A stretch of DNA of 64,000 bases from Echinococcus granulosus. Lineage: Eukaryota; Platyhelminthes; Cestoda; Cyclophyllidea; Taeniidae. A model generated the notes under the pieces. It saw only the letters and a program-made list of their open reading frames with translations, searched no databases and was not told the DNA's origin. Position numbers and translations under genes: made by a program. The stretch is taken from the NCBI RefSeq assembly GCF_000524195.1, contig NW_020170404.1, positions 159,436 to 223,435 on the forward strand, given 5' to 3'. Positions 22,194-33,987 of this stretch are shown one piece after another. Position 1 is the stretch's first letter, and each line of letters starts with the position of its first letter.

Positions 22194-23099
22194 CTACAAG
22201 ATGCAAAGTGGGGACGGTGATGGTACTAGAGTCTCCCCAATCATTGCGTGCGGATCGTCAATCACCTTATGGATAGCTGGATTCCCAAATCTTGTCTTTG
22301 CAAGACGTGTAAAGCATGTATGAGTCCAGTACTAGCTTAATTTTTGCTTTGGCTGCACACTACTTAGCCAAGCATTGAGATGGAAGCCAGAGTTTCCCCC
22401 TGAAGTGATTTGACTGATTCACCATTTGAGTCACCATTTCTGTTGAGGTGAAATCAGCAATAAACTATTTATCTATGATTTTATAAGTAAATAAATAAAT
22501 GACTCAAGTGGATCCTTTGCTTTGCGAATTTTGTCATTCGTTAGGGTGAGAGCGAGTTGTCGCGTTTTTTGTGAATGAGCTGCTGCCTTTTGCAATGTGG
22601 ATGACGCTGTTTGAAACTGAATTACTACACAGACGAAAAGTAGTTCAAATACCTGTCATAACTTTTCCTGTAATTGGGATATAATTAACTTTATTTTGCA
22701 GGTTTTTGTCGTTGGATTTGAATGTGGCCTTCTTACCTCCTGTGAATGGATGCTAGACCTTTAACATCACCAGATCCCAATACAGGTAGGTGAATTTTTC
22801 GGCAATTTGTAAAAAAGGCATCATCATGAATTGAATGTGATAAAATTTACTTTTAAACACTTCTATCCTTGGGGAAAGCAAAGGAATATGTAAACTTTCT
22901 ACTCGTGGAAAGCCAGCAGAATGAGGTCACGGGGAGATGGATTTCTACTGATAACCCGCTAGACCTCAGCTAAACCATTTGAAAACAATTTCCAAATATC
23001 GTCACCAAATTTAAACCCTTAATAGATCCCTTTTACAGCTTAGAAAGGCTAACTCAAAACCTATTTTTAACAATTTTGGACAAATTGGCGCAGCCAACT

Positions 23100-23260
23100 T
23101 CACAGTGGTTAGACACCAAGTGGGTACTTAAGGGGCTCCGGCGGGTGGTCTGGCCTCCAGCCCACGTCAGCAGCTCCCAGCCCCTCTGTGCGTCCGCAAT
23201 GCGCATTCTGCCCTAGTACTATGTCTTTCTTCGTCTTTAGGGAAGCCTTGGGACGCTACA
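23100..23260 (+). repeat. Dispersed repeat family A, copy 6
   Basis: The copy holds TACTTAAGGGGCTCCGGCGG, CAGCCCCTCTGTGCGT, ATTCTGCCCTAGTACTATG, TTCGTCTTTAGGGAAGCC and the typical end TTGGGACGCTACA. Confidence 0.7.
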
Positions 23261-23974
23261 TTAGCATGCTTATCAAAAATAGGCACAGACTGTCAAATAT
23301 AATCACAAAAAGAAACCTGCAAGATCCTTTCTAACCATCCTCTTTGTGGTCAAAGCATAATTAAGCATTTTTTGGCTTGTGAGAGCCAGTTTGTGACCCA
23401 AAAGGACGAAGCACATTATCTCAATGTCAAGCAACTCAATTTCTGGTCTCAGTGACCTAAGTACCACAAATTGAATCGCTCTGAAAAATGTCTTTCTGTG
23501 GTTCTTCAAGTCTTTTTGGATATGGGTGGAAATTTGAGGCTTATAAATTGACCCCGAATCACAAAATTCTCACTAAAGGGTTAGCCTGTTTATGCGTTAG
23601 GGCTAAGGGGTGAAGACTACTGGCATGACCCGGTCCCTCCACTTAGTGGAAGTACAACCGCGGAGGGCTCAAGGGGCTCTTTTTCAACTGCAATCTATTA
23701 ACTGAAGTAATTTTGATCTACATGCAGAAATGCAAAGCTAAACGTCAAGAGTTGCTTCGGGCTCACATGACTTGATAACGCTATTTGAAAACAACCTAGA
23801 GTCTGGTGTCATTTCATCATTTGGGCACTACCGTCAATCATTGACTGTACCGCCTCCCACTTGATGTGATCATGGCAGTTGATGGTAGTGATCGTCCAAG
23901 TCTGAGAAAGGGGGGCAAGCGGGTGTCATTAATCCTCCAGCTACAGTTCCCTATTAAATTGCAAATGTAAAAGT

Positions 23975-24020
23975 GGGAGGAAGAAGAGGAGAAGGAAAAG
24001 GAGGAGGAGCAGGAGGCGAG
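23975..24020 (+). repeat. Purine-rich low-complexity tract
   Basis: A GGAAGAAGAGGAGAAGG-type G/A tract of about 45 nt lies upstream of the ankyrin gene. Confidence 0.8.
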
Positions 24021-26934
24021 GGGTGGTGAACAGAGGCGTGTAAATCCGTCGCCTCTTGGACCTACCCTTTTATTCAGCCTAGTGCGCATCTGCGTCGCGT
24101 GGCAATTTTGCACACCCATTCCTCTGGAAAGACACTCACAACTCCGAAAATTCAGTGCAATTTCCTTACTAAATTAAATCAACCATTTATAACGGCGGTA
24201 AAGATCCAACCTTGCGCCTACCCATCTAAGTAGGCCTCTCTCTCTTTTAACTAATAATGAATTATCGCCGTGATCGTATCCGCCTTCATCAAAGCGCCGT
24301 TGAGGGGGCTCCTCCTTTATGTTTATTCATGAGTCCAAATTTATGCCTCTCAATAATCGAGGGAGTTTACCGGAGGTCTGTCTAATTTTTGGTTGTAGTT
24401 AGGCTTTGTTCGTGCCTTCTCCACCGAAGGCGTAGATCTGCGTCTTGAAGTGGATAATCTTGTCAGAATTAAAGTTTAATTGGATTATACACGTAAAAAT
24501 TAGTGAAGAGGTTCACTTATTGTCTTAAATAATTAAATAAACATCTTATAAGCCTTAAGATCAGTGTGCAGATATGTATTCAAGTGATGTGATGGACCGG
24601 CAGAGACGTCTGGCGTACTCAACCACCCCTCCAGAGTCCCTTTTGCTGACAGGATGGCCTGTAAGTGGACGCATTCTAGATGATAAGATGAGAGTCATTA
24701 AGAAGTCATGAGCCAAATTAACTTTTCTCTAGCTGAGGACAATAACCTGGTAGAGGACTGTTCACTACTTTTGGGCATAGGCAAACTGTGTGTGCAGGCG
24801 GATGAGAAGAGAACAAGGAGGTCGAGGGAGAGTCTACTTCGCACCTTCGTTGTGTGCGCAAATGCGTTCACAGTTCGTCGTTTCGTGTCAGTGTGTGATC
24901 GCAAGCAAAGCATCGGTAGACTTTTTGTGACTTTTCGTGTCGTAATCGAAATAGTCGCATCTGTGGCGCAAAATTACGCGCAGTATTACGGTTAGGACAA
25001 CCTTGCAAAAAAAGTCATTTAACTGTTTCTTTTTCTTACTTATAAGGTGTCAACAGAAACAATGTGGACAAACAAGATATTTACTGTCCGTACTTGAGAC
25101 GTGGGAATAATGGAAGATATATTCACGCTGCCAGTTTTGGCACTGTGATTGCATAACTCTGGTCCATCGGAATCCTCTGGAAGTCAATACTTGGGTTTTA
25201 TAACTTCTGCAACTTCTAGCTCAAAATAAGAATGAATTCGCCGAAAAAGACAAACACGCCGTGACTTTACGACAGGATTAAGAGAACGAGAAATGGAGTT
25301 CCAACTATTCGTTTAATCTTGATTGAATAGTAATGCCTTTGACCAGCAGAGTCTTCAAAAACGGCGAGAATTAATGACAAAAAGCTTTCACTCCTTTAAG
25401 TGATTGACAAGGATTCCAATCTTTTTCTTTGTAAGTATAGTCTAGGCTCAAACAACTCATTTAAAATTATTATCAGAAGAGATTAAATACCGAAAGCATG
25501 TAACTCAAGATATAGAATATCTTTCCTATCCAACTTTGTTTGCATAAATTGAAGTGGTGTATACAAGCGAATAAACTTCCCGCCAATTCGAAGTGAGTTG
25601 ATTTACGTTCCGGCTACGAGATTGTTTGGTATTTTGGGGAGTTCTTTTGAACAATAACTAAAGCTCCAATCAAATTGAATGTACAAAATCCATCACTCCT
25701 TAAAATGTCATTGGTTTCTGCATTGTGAAGTCCAAATGTAGATACACGGTGATTTTTAACTTTAATCTGGCCAAGTTGCAACAGGATACCTGGTTCATCG
25801 CGGTGGGATCACTTCGATAATTGTAGTGAGGGAGTTGTCAACGCATTTAGTGAGCGGTCTATCAAGAAATATGATATCTTCAATAGTTAGGCAGTTAATT
25901 GGGTTGATGGACTGTATCTCAGGGCCATTTGTATTTTTAATCTGTGCTCGCCTCTTTGACTTTTTTTGGAGGTGAATTGGCAAAGGTACCAAAATAAAAG
26001 TAATAGGTAATCATATCCATTGTCAGGCACCAATTACTTTTGCAAAAAATCCTAGGAATTGGCCAGATTCTCCTATCCAACTTGCGTCTTATAATCGGTG
26101 GGTAGTCAAAATTCAACACCGAGAAATGGTGACTCTTTAAAATTTTTCAAATTTTAAGTCATTAATACAATGCTTTGGTTTAGAAAAGCAAAAAACCAAT
26201 AAAGATAAAAAAGTCACTTAGATATGATTGTACCAAGCAAAAAAAATTGGAAGACAAACTCACTTGGTGCCTTTAATGAGAGTTAAAAACGACAGCTTAG
26301 TCCGTCAAAAACGTTAATATTTACCGTGGGAAATAAAGCACAACTTATTTAAATGTGAAACACCGGTGATGGGAAATGGAGTGGGATTAAGCCGATCAAA
26401 GTTTGCAGAAAATCAACCATGTCTGTAAGTTATCCGCCGCTCTACTAAACTACTAGTTTGCTCTAGGCCACCACTCATTCGACTTGGCAGGCTTTCGGCG
26501 ATTGTTTTAATATTTTTAAAAGCAGGTATTATCACTTAGGTGGTATCACACACAGATATCACCCATTTTGGAATGTAAGCGACATGCTTAATTATGTACC
26601 ATCAATAAAATAAATTATTCTGTATCCATGGTAGGGGTAATATAAATCTTGCCCACTGAAAACAAATTAGAATACCTCCCACATAAAGGGAATTTTGTGT
26701 GTTTAAAAAAATTATGTCATCTCGAGGAAAAATAACTTGAAGAATTAGGAAAAATCGCAACGCATAAAGCAAGAAAAACAGGGTGGGGTGATAAAGGTAG
26801 TAGAGAGGAAAGGTGACAATGCTGAACGTACTGAAGGTAAGCGGAGGAAAGGAGTATTTCCACGGGTGACTTCAACAGTGCTGCCTATTTGACGGCGCGG
26901 TTATTTGGCACGAGGTCGCTCTCTGGGTGTTAGT

Positions 26935-27065
26935 AATATTCTACTGGCACGGCCTTCCAGCCAATCAGGTGGCTGCAAGGTGACGTCGAGCCCACACGTG
27001 CGCACCCGTGCACGCGTGCGTCGCACAGACTGAAGCCCGCCGACGCGGTTTCGTGGGTTGCTCGA
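26935..27065. promoter_or_regulatory. GC-rich putative promoter with CCAAT box and CRE-like site
   Basis: A local GC- and CpG-rich island carries CCAATCA (26961-26967) and TGACGTCG (26981-26988, CRE-like), followed by E-box-like CACACGTGCG and GCACGCGTGCG. It sits upstream of both the ankyrin gene (minus) and eIF3H (plus). It could drive either one; no TATA box or start site could be assigned. Confidence 0.4.
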
Positions 27066-27519
27066 ATTCCAGGGCATCGTCTCTTCGAGGTGAAGCATTG
27101 TTGTAAGGTGATATGTGGCTTTGAGTCAATGTCATGCGAAGTTGCAACATCATGTCCATCCGCATTATTGCAAAGAATGCCCGTTTTTTTCCCAAAAATT
27201 CAAAAATCGTTTCATTAAAGATTTTTCTGCTTTACTAATTGATGTTTCAGTAGGTAAAAGTAAGGGAATGGTAATAATGGAGGTTTCCACAGACGGAAAA
27301 ATAACAAGCAAATAAATTTATTCCCGACTGAAGTACAGTTACGAAAGGATAATATTTTAACTTAGACCTGGAGTAAATAGTTGTGTCATAGGTAAGTACT
27401 TATTGTCAGAGTGACACACCATTACGGCTTTCGCAGCACCCTTGCCAGACTGTTTAAAATTCTTGCGATTGAATAAATGTAAAATCAAGTGGTCGAACTT
27501 TTTTGTCTGTTTTCGGTGA

Positions 27520-27735
27520 TCTCGTTCCAGCAATTCTTTGCTCCCACCGAAGACTGGTCAAGTGCCTCCAATTGTTTATAGGCTGAGAAATATGTCAACC
27601 AATTCATGCCTTTCGCTGTGTCCCATACATGCAACTGCCCATTACTTTGAGGCCGCAGCAAGCATCATATCTTGGCCAAGTCTGATCCCTTTGGAATTCT
27701 TCTGTTCCACGGTTTTCAACTCAACTTCTTAAAAC
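27520..27735 (+). repeat. Dispersed repeat family B, copy 2
   Basis: This is the second copy of the element at 4430-4650. Shared blocks are GACTGGTCAAGTGCCTCCAA, TTCATGCCTTTCGCTGTG and CATTACTTTGAGGCCGCAG. Both copies are in plus orientation. Confidence 0.65.
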
Positions 27736-28083
27736 TTATCAACGAACAAGCGGGTGAAGTAGCAGAACTTGTTGGTGACGACGAATCACTGATGTACAGG
27801 AGGACTCTATATTCCTCATCTGGAGGATCTGCGTGCCTCTGCTAGCACGTACAGCGATACCTCGAGACTAACGTGACAAGGATGGCTTGTGGTCATATTT
27901 AACGTGAATGAATGTGTCATGGTGATGATGATGCGCCGAGTTTGCACCTACATCCATTGCCTGGCACCAAGTAAATAAATTTTCTCTTAATGAATTAACT
28001 CGTGCCTATAAACTTGAAAGACTATCAGCTTACTTTTTCACTTCCTTCATTCACTTAATGAAGAGCACCACTTTTAGACTGCT

Positions 28084-28115
28084 AGCAGACTGAGTGACTG
28101 GCTGACTGACTGACT
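28084..28115 (+). repeat. GACT microsatellite
   Basis: This is an imperfect (GACT)n tract containing GGCTGACTGACTGACTT. Confidence 0.8.
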
Positions 28116-30039
28116 TGTGAAAGGCGATGATAGTGTATGCCATACTGTTTGTTAAGCGAACAAACACATCAGTGTGTACCCCCAAATCACTCATTAGCTT
28201 TTCCCTCCTTCCGCTCGTCTTCGTCCTCTTCTTCTTCCATCACCTCCTTCTCTACCTTTTCCTCCTTCCACACACACAGACATTCTTCTAATCCATGAGC
28301 CATATCATCCGCAAAAAATTGACCTGCGCCGTGTAACGTGTGATGTACTACTTTGGAGACCTATCCACGACACAAGATACACCTCAAATGTGTGTACGAA
28401 CAACCCTTTCGTGAGAAGCTGTCAAGACTGGTGAACCAGTTGGAGGAAAGTCCCATTCATATTCTCGCAACTGTGATGGCTTGTACCGTGTTGAGAGAGG
28501 AATTATGCTTGTTTTAATAAACAGATCTGTTTTAGTAGGGTTTGTGTATTAATTTTTATTTTGTTTTGGCATAAAAACCAAATTAATATACTTAGCTACC
28601 TCGTTCGCATTCACTGCTTATGTTTGAATAACCTGTAGCTGGCTTAGTTCCCTGAGGACAGAGTAATGCGGTTCGTACGTCAAGTTAGGGGAAAGGCACC
28701 GCCCTATACCTAAACATTTCGAAGTAGTATTGTTTGGAGAACCAGTTTCAAATTCTCTTGCATTTGGGAATTAACATTACTCCCTGTCCCTACAACTATC
28801 TCCAGGTAAATAGTTAGTCAAGTTTTGGTACTTTTAAAGTTCCCAATTTCCCTCTACTTGTGCACTGTATGCAGACATCTCCTTTTCACATATAAGAAAC
28901 CCAAAGGAAACGCAAAGAGCTGTTGTTTTCGGGAAAAGCAGACTGTATAGACCTGTATTTCTGGCAAGCCGTAATCCTTGCCGGAAGACCTTTTTAAGCC
29001 CTGCGTTCGCATCTTGAGATGTTTGCGTTGAGGTAAGGGGCAATTTGATTTGCTTATTTGAATTATCAACTGGTGCTCACACCTCATCAAGTTGGACCAC
29101 AGCACTGTACGTGACGAGTCTCAGATTCTCTGGAATTATGATGTGATGTATTCTCGTAGATATGGAGCCTAGTCCTACTCAGCCATTAGCTGGCATTTAT
29201 AACTTCAACTCGAATGCTGAGGCAAATTAACAATTTTTAGACCTTTTTAATGTAGGAAACCGTAGTTTACTAAGTCCATAACAATTCCTTCCTCAGATAT
29301 TACCCGGTAGATGCGAATCACTTCCAGACGTAACCGCAACAGACGATGGATTGGCCTGTGAAATAAAACACAAACTCAAGTATTATTCATGTATTTTAAA
29401 CTATTTGAAATGGCTACTGCAGTCCCCTGGTGGTTTATTACACCCTCAGTTTTAGTAATTGACCCCTTAGGGGTTCTGCTATTGCATCTTCGCAAAAAGG
29501 CCTGGCCTACAGGCCCTGCCAGTAGCTCCTTATCCTGCTTGAATCACCCCACAAATAGGGAAGCAGAAATGATTCCTTTAAGTTAAAGTGTGACATCAAC
29601 GTTAATTTTTCTAACGCCAATACTATACTATCGTGAACTAAAATTTTTCAAAAATTATTGCAGATAAGCCTTTAGGCGTAACCAATTTATTGCTATCGTT
29701 CGAAATGTTTTAGGAATTAAAAAAGTAATGAAACCACGGTTCAACGCTGTTCACAGTGGGTAAATTAGCATTCCAGGTTAAAAATAAAAGTCATTTTTAG
29801 AAGACAAATCGGATTGATGATTGCTGCTGCAGTTATAAATGGCTTAATTTTATTTTATGGAGATTACGATGACTGTAAATTAGACCCAAATTGACCTCAA
29901 TCACATGAGTGCCCCATTACCCCGGAATGAAACATGGAATAATGCAATAATGACTGTCACAGCCATCCTCAAAATAGCAACACTACTGTAATACGATGAT
30001 GGATTATCCTTCAGCATTGTTTAGTAGCCACTTTTGAAT

Positions 30040-30185
30040 TGGCCTTCTTGTACCTCGCTGGGTGGGCTGGCCTTCGGGCCATGCCAGTAGCCCAGACACC
30101 TTCTCTGTTCTAAATATATATATATTCTGCCCGAGTATTGTGTCTTCTTTCGTCTTCTGGGAAGCCTCGGGACGCTACACCACCA
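30040..30185 (+). repeat. Dispersed repeat family A, copy 7
   Basis: The copy reads GCCATGCCAGTAGCCCAGAC, an ATATATATATATTCTGCCC stretch, TCTTTCGTCTTCTGGGAAGC and the end CTCGGGACGCTACA. It is the closest relative of the copy at 1-145, which suggests that these two are the youngest. Confidence 0.75.
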
Positions 30186-30898
30186 CTCCAACAAGGCGAA
30201 TGGCTATTTGCCTTGGGGACAAGTTCAACCCAAGTATTTATTTGGGTAGGGAACCAAGGCACGAATAAGTGTAGGTTAAGCTTGAGAAAAAAAGACGTAA
30301 TTTGTGCTAAAAGTCAAAATATGCGTTGAAATTTTGCAATTAGAACATCTTTAAATTCGTTGGTTTCGCAGTAGTAAAGTGGAAGAGGAGATGGTTGCGA
30401 TTAGGGCAGCAACGCTGATTCACCACTTAAAAAACCTTGCTTGAAAACATGTGATGCAAAAACCAGTCACATATAATTTGAAGTAAAGAGTTAGTGACTG
30501 TTAAGCCAATTCGTCGTTAAGACCAGTTATTTCCAAGTGCACTTGATGACCCGCGCAATAGCACCATTAGAAATGATTTCAAAAACTAAACCTAGCACAA
30601 ATTACTGAAATTTGGTCCACATAAAGCCATTTTTGCGATGAACAAAACTGGGTTATTCCTTCCACCTCTCAAATCTCAGTATAAATCAATTTAATAGTAT
30701 AATAAGTGTAAGCATTTTTAGGTAGGCGTAAGGTCAATGAACCGCAATCAGTAAACTAATAACATATACCATAATTTAAAATAATATCTAATTTGACTTT
30801 TTTAACCAATTAATTGCTTTAGTGGAACATTTGATTACATACTGGAAGTTTTGATTGGCTGGTGAGGCGTGCAAATTGGACTACCTTCGAGGCTAGCT

Positions 30899-32400
30899 AT
30901 GGATACGCAACAGGTCTCGTGCGTTAAGGTTTCTGGCTTGGTTTTATTAAAGATTATCAAGCACTGTGAGGAGGAAACACTTCTCGCTACGGAGCATGTA
31001 AATGGTGTACTCCTTGGATTGGCTGTCGGCAATGCTCTTGAAATAACGAACTGCTTCCCACTGCCGAAAATCTCTGAAGACGATCAGACTGGAAGCGAAG
31101 CGTTGAGTGCCTATGAGTTCGATATGATGAAAAACATGCGCGAGGTAAATTGTTTTCTTCACTAGTATTTCTCTCACCCAGATTAATTCCGACTATCTCA
31201 GCGTTGGATATTACCTTGGTGGTTATGGATGTTCATTTCTCACACGCTCCCTACTTGAGACCCTTTTCCAGTATCAAACACTCATTTCGGAAGCTGTTTT
31301 GCTGACCTATGATCCCTCTTGTGCCACTCGTGGTCAGCAGGGTCTTAAGTCTTACCGATTGTCGAAAGTCATTTTCGATGCTATGCTCGAAACGGAGAAG
31401 CGGGTGCGGTTGATGGGGAACGCAAAGGTATTTTGCTCTTTTTCATTAGACCTTAATTGTTAGATGCAAATCTTTGTAGAAATAAGATTAAATCTAACCC
31501 TTTGTTGTTTCTTAGAATCCTGAAATCTCGTGGGAATGTGTGAGTTCCTGTTGTACAACTTTTCGTTTAACTTATTCAACTTTACTTAAAATTATTTTTT
31601 TGTGTTTAGGACTTTAGGCCACTTTACTTCTTGTCGTGAATGGGTTGTTTAATATTCCTTTTGCCATAAGGCTCATAATACTATCCAGTGTTGAGGTTTC
31701 CCCACTATCATATAGTTCTTTCTTCAGCCTCTTTTCACAGCAAATACCCTACGCTAAATTTGTATGTCTTATTTATCTCCACTTTTGACATGCCTTATTT
31801 GTCTTTGCGTTTGGTCTAAACCATTTTTCCACTCCTCCAGGACGCCTCTCTGCATAGCGGAAAGACTAATTTCACCCGGTTACTGGAAGAACTTCCAACT
31901 AGTGTGGTGAATTCCAAACTCGCCCGCATCCTTCTGAAGGACATCGTGGACCAATCAGATGAGCAGATTGCTGATACGACTCAGGTCAAGTCCCGCAACA
32001 GCTTCTCAGGTCTTCATCTAAGTATGGCCAGCGACTTAGAGCAACAACTGCGATCCCTCATCCAACGTCTGGACAACATCTATGAGCTACAGTACACATA
32101 TCAGCGAACTCTCAGCAAGCCGGGTACATCGACCGCCCCTAAGGTATGTTGGCTGGTTTTATTTCTTTGCGCTTCGAATTCTAAATAGTCTCATTGGGTC
32201 CCACGATTTTGAACCCGTAGGATCAGCGAATCAAGGAATTGGCGCCCATACGTTTGGAGACGGCGCTGGCCTCCTGTCAGGCGGACCTCTACTCCTCAGG
32301 TATTGCCCAGTTGGCCGGCCAGACGGTGGGAAAACTTATGCTCGCTGAGGCCATACATCAGTACAGAAACGTAGCTCCTAATGTCACTGACACTGAGTAA
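30899..32400 (+). CDS. EIF3H: Eukaryotic translation initiation factor 3 subunit H
   Basis: Four exons (30899-31144, 31182-31427, 31841-32143, 32221-32400) join in phase 0 into 324 residues. The ATG at 30899 is chosen because it gives the normal short N-terminus (MDTQQVSCVKVSGLVLLKII). An in-frame GTG at 30869 has no support. Residues ~10-140 form the MPN domain (VNGVLLGLAV, EITNCFPLP), which lacks the JAMM zinc-binding residues, as in other eIF3H proteins. The segment VLLTYDPSCATRGQQGLKSY matches the family. The C-terminal helices (GIAQLAGQTVGKLMLAEAI) correspond to the conserved end near human INTYCQNIKEF. The protein is part of the eIF3 complex on the 40S ribosomal subunit in the cytoplasm. 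The first intron is only 37 nt. No AATAAA was seen in the 600 nt after the stop. Confidence 0.95.
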
Positions 32401-33987
32401 CTCCCAGGCATAATGTAATCGTGCGATTCGGAAATGGATTATTTTGGAATGTGTATCTTATGTCTCTGTTTTGTATGAAAGAAGTTGAGTTCTTGTTTTA
32501 TCATAACTTGGGCTTTTATATGATTTATTCCCCTAGAACCGCGGGTTTTTTTACTGATATCTACTTAGTTTTCGGTTACTCGGCAAGATGTTTTAATGGT
32601 TGATTTTGATGATATATCGGAATCCTGCTTTTACTCCCTACCGAAATGGTCCCTTGGTAATTTGCGTCTAATCGTTAAGGTTGAATCCTTTACATTGAAA
32701 GGCGTAGCCTATTACGAGTAGCTGTGTATTTTTCCATTGTCATTTGATTGGTGGCAATTAGTTCTGGAATTTTGGTCCCGCTAAAGTTCGCCTCATAGGA
32801 TGTTTTGGGACAGTTATTTATCCACAAAATCCCATTACAAAGTAGTTGGTTGGGTGTTTTAGGTTTATTTATGATAGCCTTTAATGTCCCATAAAATTGT
32901 GGGAAGGAATATAACGTTGTTCAGAGTCATTTGAACTGGAGTATTCCGATAGATAACTCTCCATGTATTTGAAAGATGTTTACTGTCTACCTCGAGCGGG
33001 TTATTATGTGTTCTCGCATTGTTCTCATTCCTTCCCACAGTCAATTGTTCTGAAGTCCTTGATTTGTCACACTTCTGGGCTAGCATCATGGATCCGCAAC
33101 CTGTTTTAAATTATTTTAGGAGGTTTTTTTCAGGGATGCGATTTATAATACCTCAAGGCAGTGTCTTTGTTCACTTGATTCCCGGATTTGATTATTTCAA
33201 GAAACCCGTGTTGTATTAGTAGTTTTGTAAAAGATCTTTCCTCTACAGAGGTCCAGACAATTAGGGGATGGAACTACCTTCTACATCTAAATACACTTAT
33301 CCGAGTTGGTGAAAAATTTACTTCTGGGTGTAAATGTAGACTAGTTTTGCTCGCCGTGCTTTTGTGACCTGGGTTGGCTTATCACATCGAAATCTGCGTA
33401 CAATTTATCCCTCAGAAGCCCTAGATTTGTTATTGCTCTTATTGACTTGTATTATATTTGCAAATCCATCGAGTAAATGCTTTAAAACCTTTTTAGGACT
33501 CTTTGAAGCTCTGCTTACCTGTGAAAAGTCCAATTACTCACGAGTCTGTGGCTCAAAATCCTTCCACGCAGCGCCTTTATTTGCTATACCCTTTTTTAAT
33601 AGTTTGACGCCAACAATGTGTGGGGAATGCGTACCCAAGAGTAGACCCAACCTCTCGCCACCTCTCCAATCGTACCCTTTCAAATGTGTGGCTGCTTAAC
33701 CTCACAACTTGTACAGTAGTAAAGAGATCATTTTGTTGACACGGAGAAAGAGCCACCGATGCAGAAGTAGAAACACATCAAGAGTACAGCAAAGGATGTG
33801 GGAAATACGGAATTGTGAAGCAAAACTGGGGGGTTTGTAGTGGTGGTGTGTGTGTGTTGGTGAACCATTTGTACAGTTTGTGTGGCGTCCCACTCGACGT
33901 ACGCGCCTTCCAGGAGTCATAATTTACAAAATACCAGTGCTACTTAACATTATACGATATTTTTGGTTGTGATAGAGGTTGTGCTGT
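32401..33987. other. Convergent intergenic region, 3' UTRs of EIF3H and the protocadherin
   Basis: EIF3H ends at 32400 on the plus strand and the protocadherin at 33988 on the minus strand, so this segment must hold both 3' UTRs. It is AT-rich and has no further gene. Confidence 0.7.
33576..33581 (-). terminator. Candidate poly(A) signal of the protocadherin gene
   Basis: AATAAA on the minus strand lies about 410 nt downstream of the proposed stop codon. It is the first canonical signal I see after the stop. Confidence 0.4.

Larger units (their letters stand above)
22194..30898. other. Intergenic region between the ankyrin gene and eIF3H
   Basis: This should hold the 5' end of the ankyrin gene. 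A good minus-strand donor, CAGGAG|GTAAGA at 22737, could end a 5' UTR exon; no ATG lies in frame before it. Also present are repeat copies (A at 23.1 and 30.1 kb, B at 27.5 kb), a purine tract near 24.0 kb, a GC-rich CCAAT segment at 26.9-27.1 kb and a pyrimidine tract near 28.2 kb. No coding gene is recognised. Confidence 0.5.

Noticed and set aside
30869..30898. Upstream GTG start for eIF3H
   Set aside because: The family starts close to the MPN domain, the ATG at 30899 is in frame, and the extra ten residues are not conserved.
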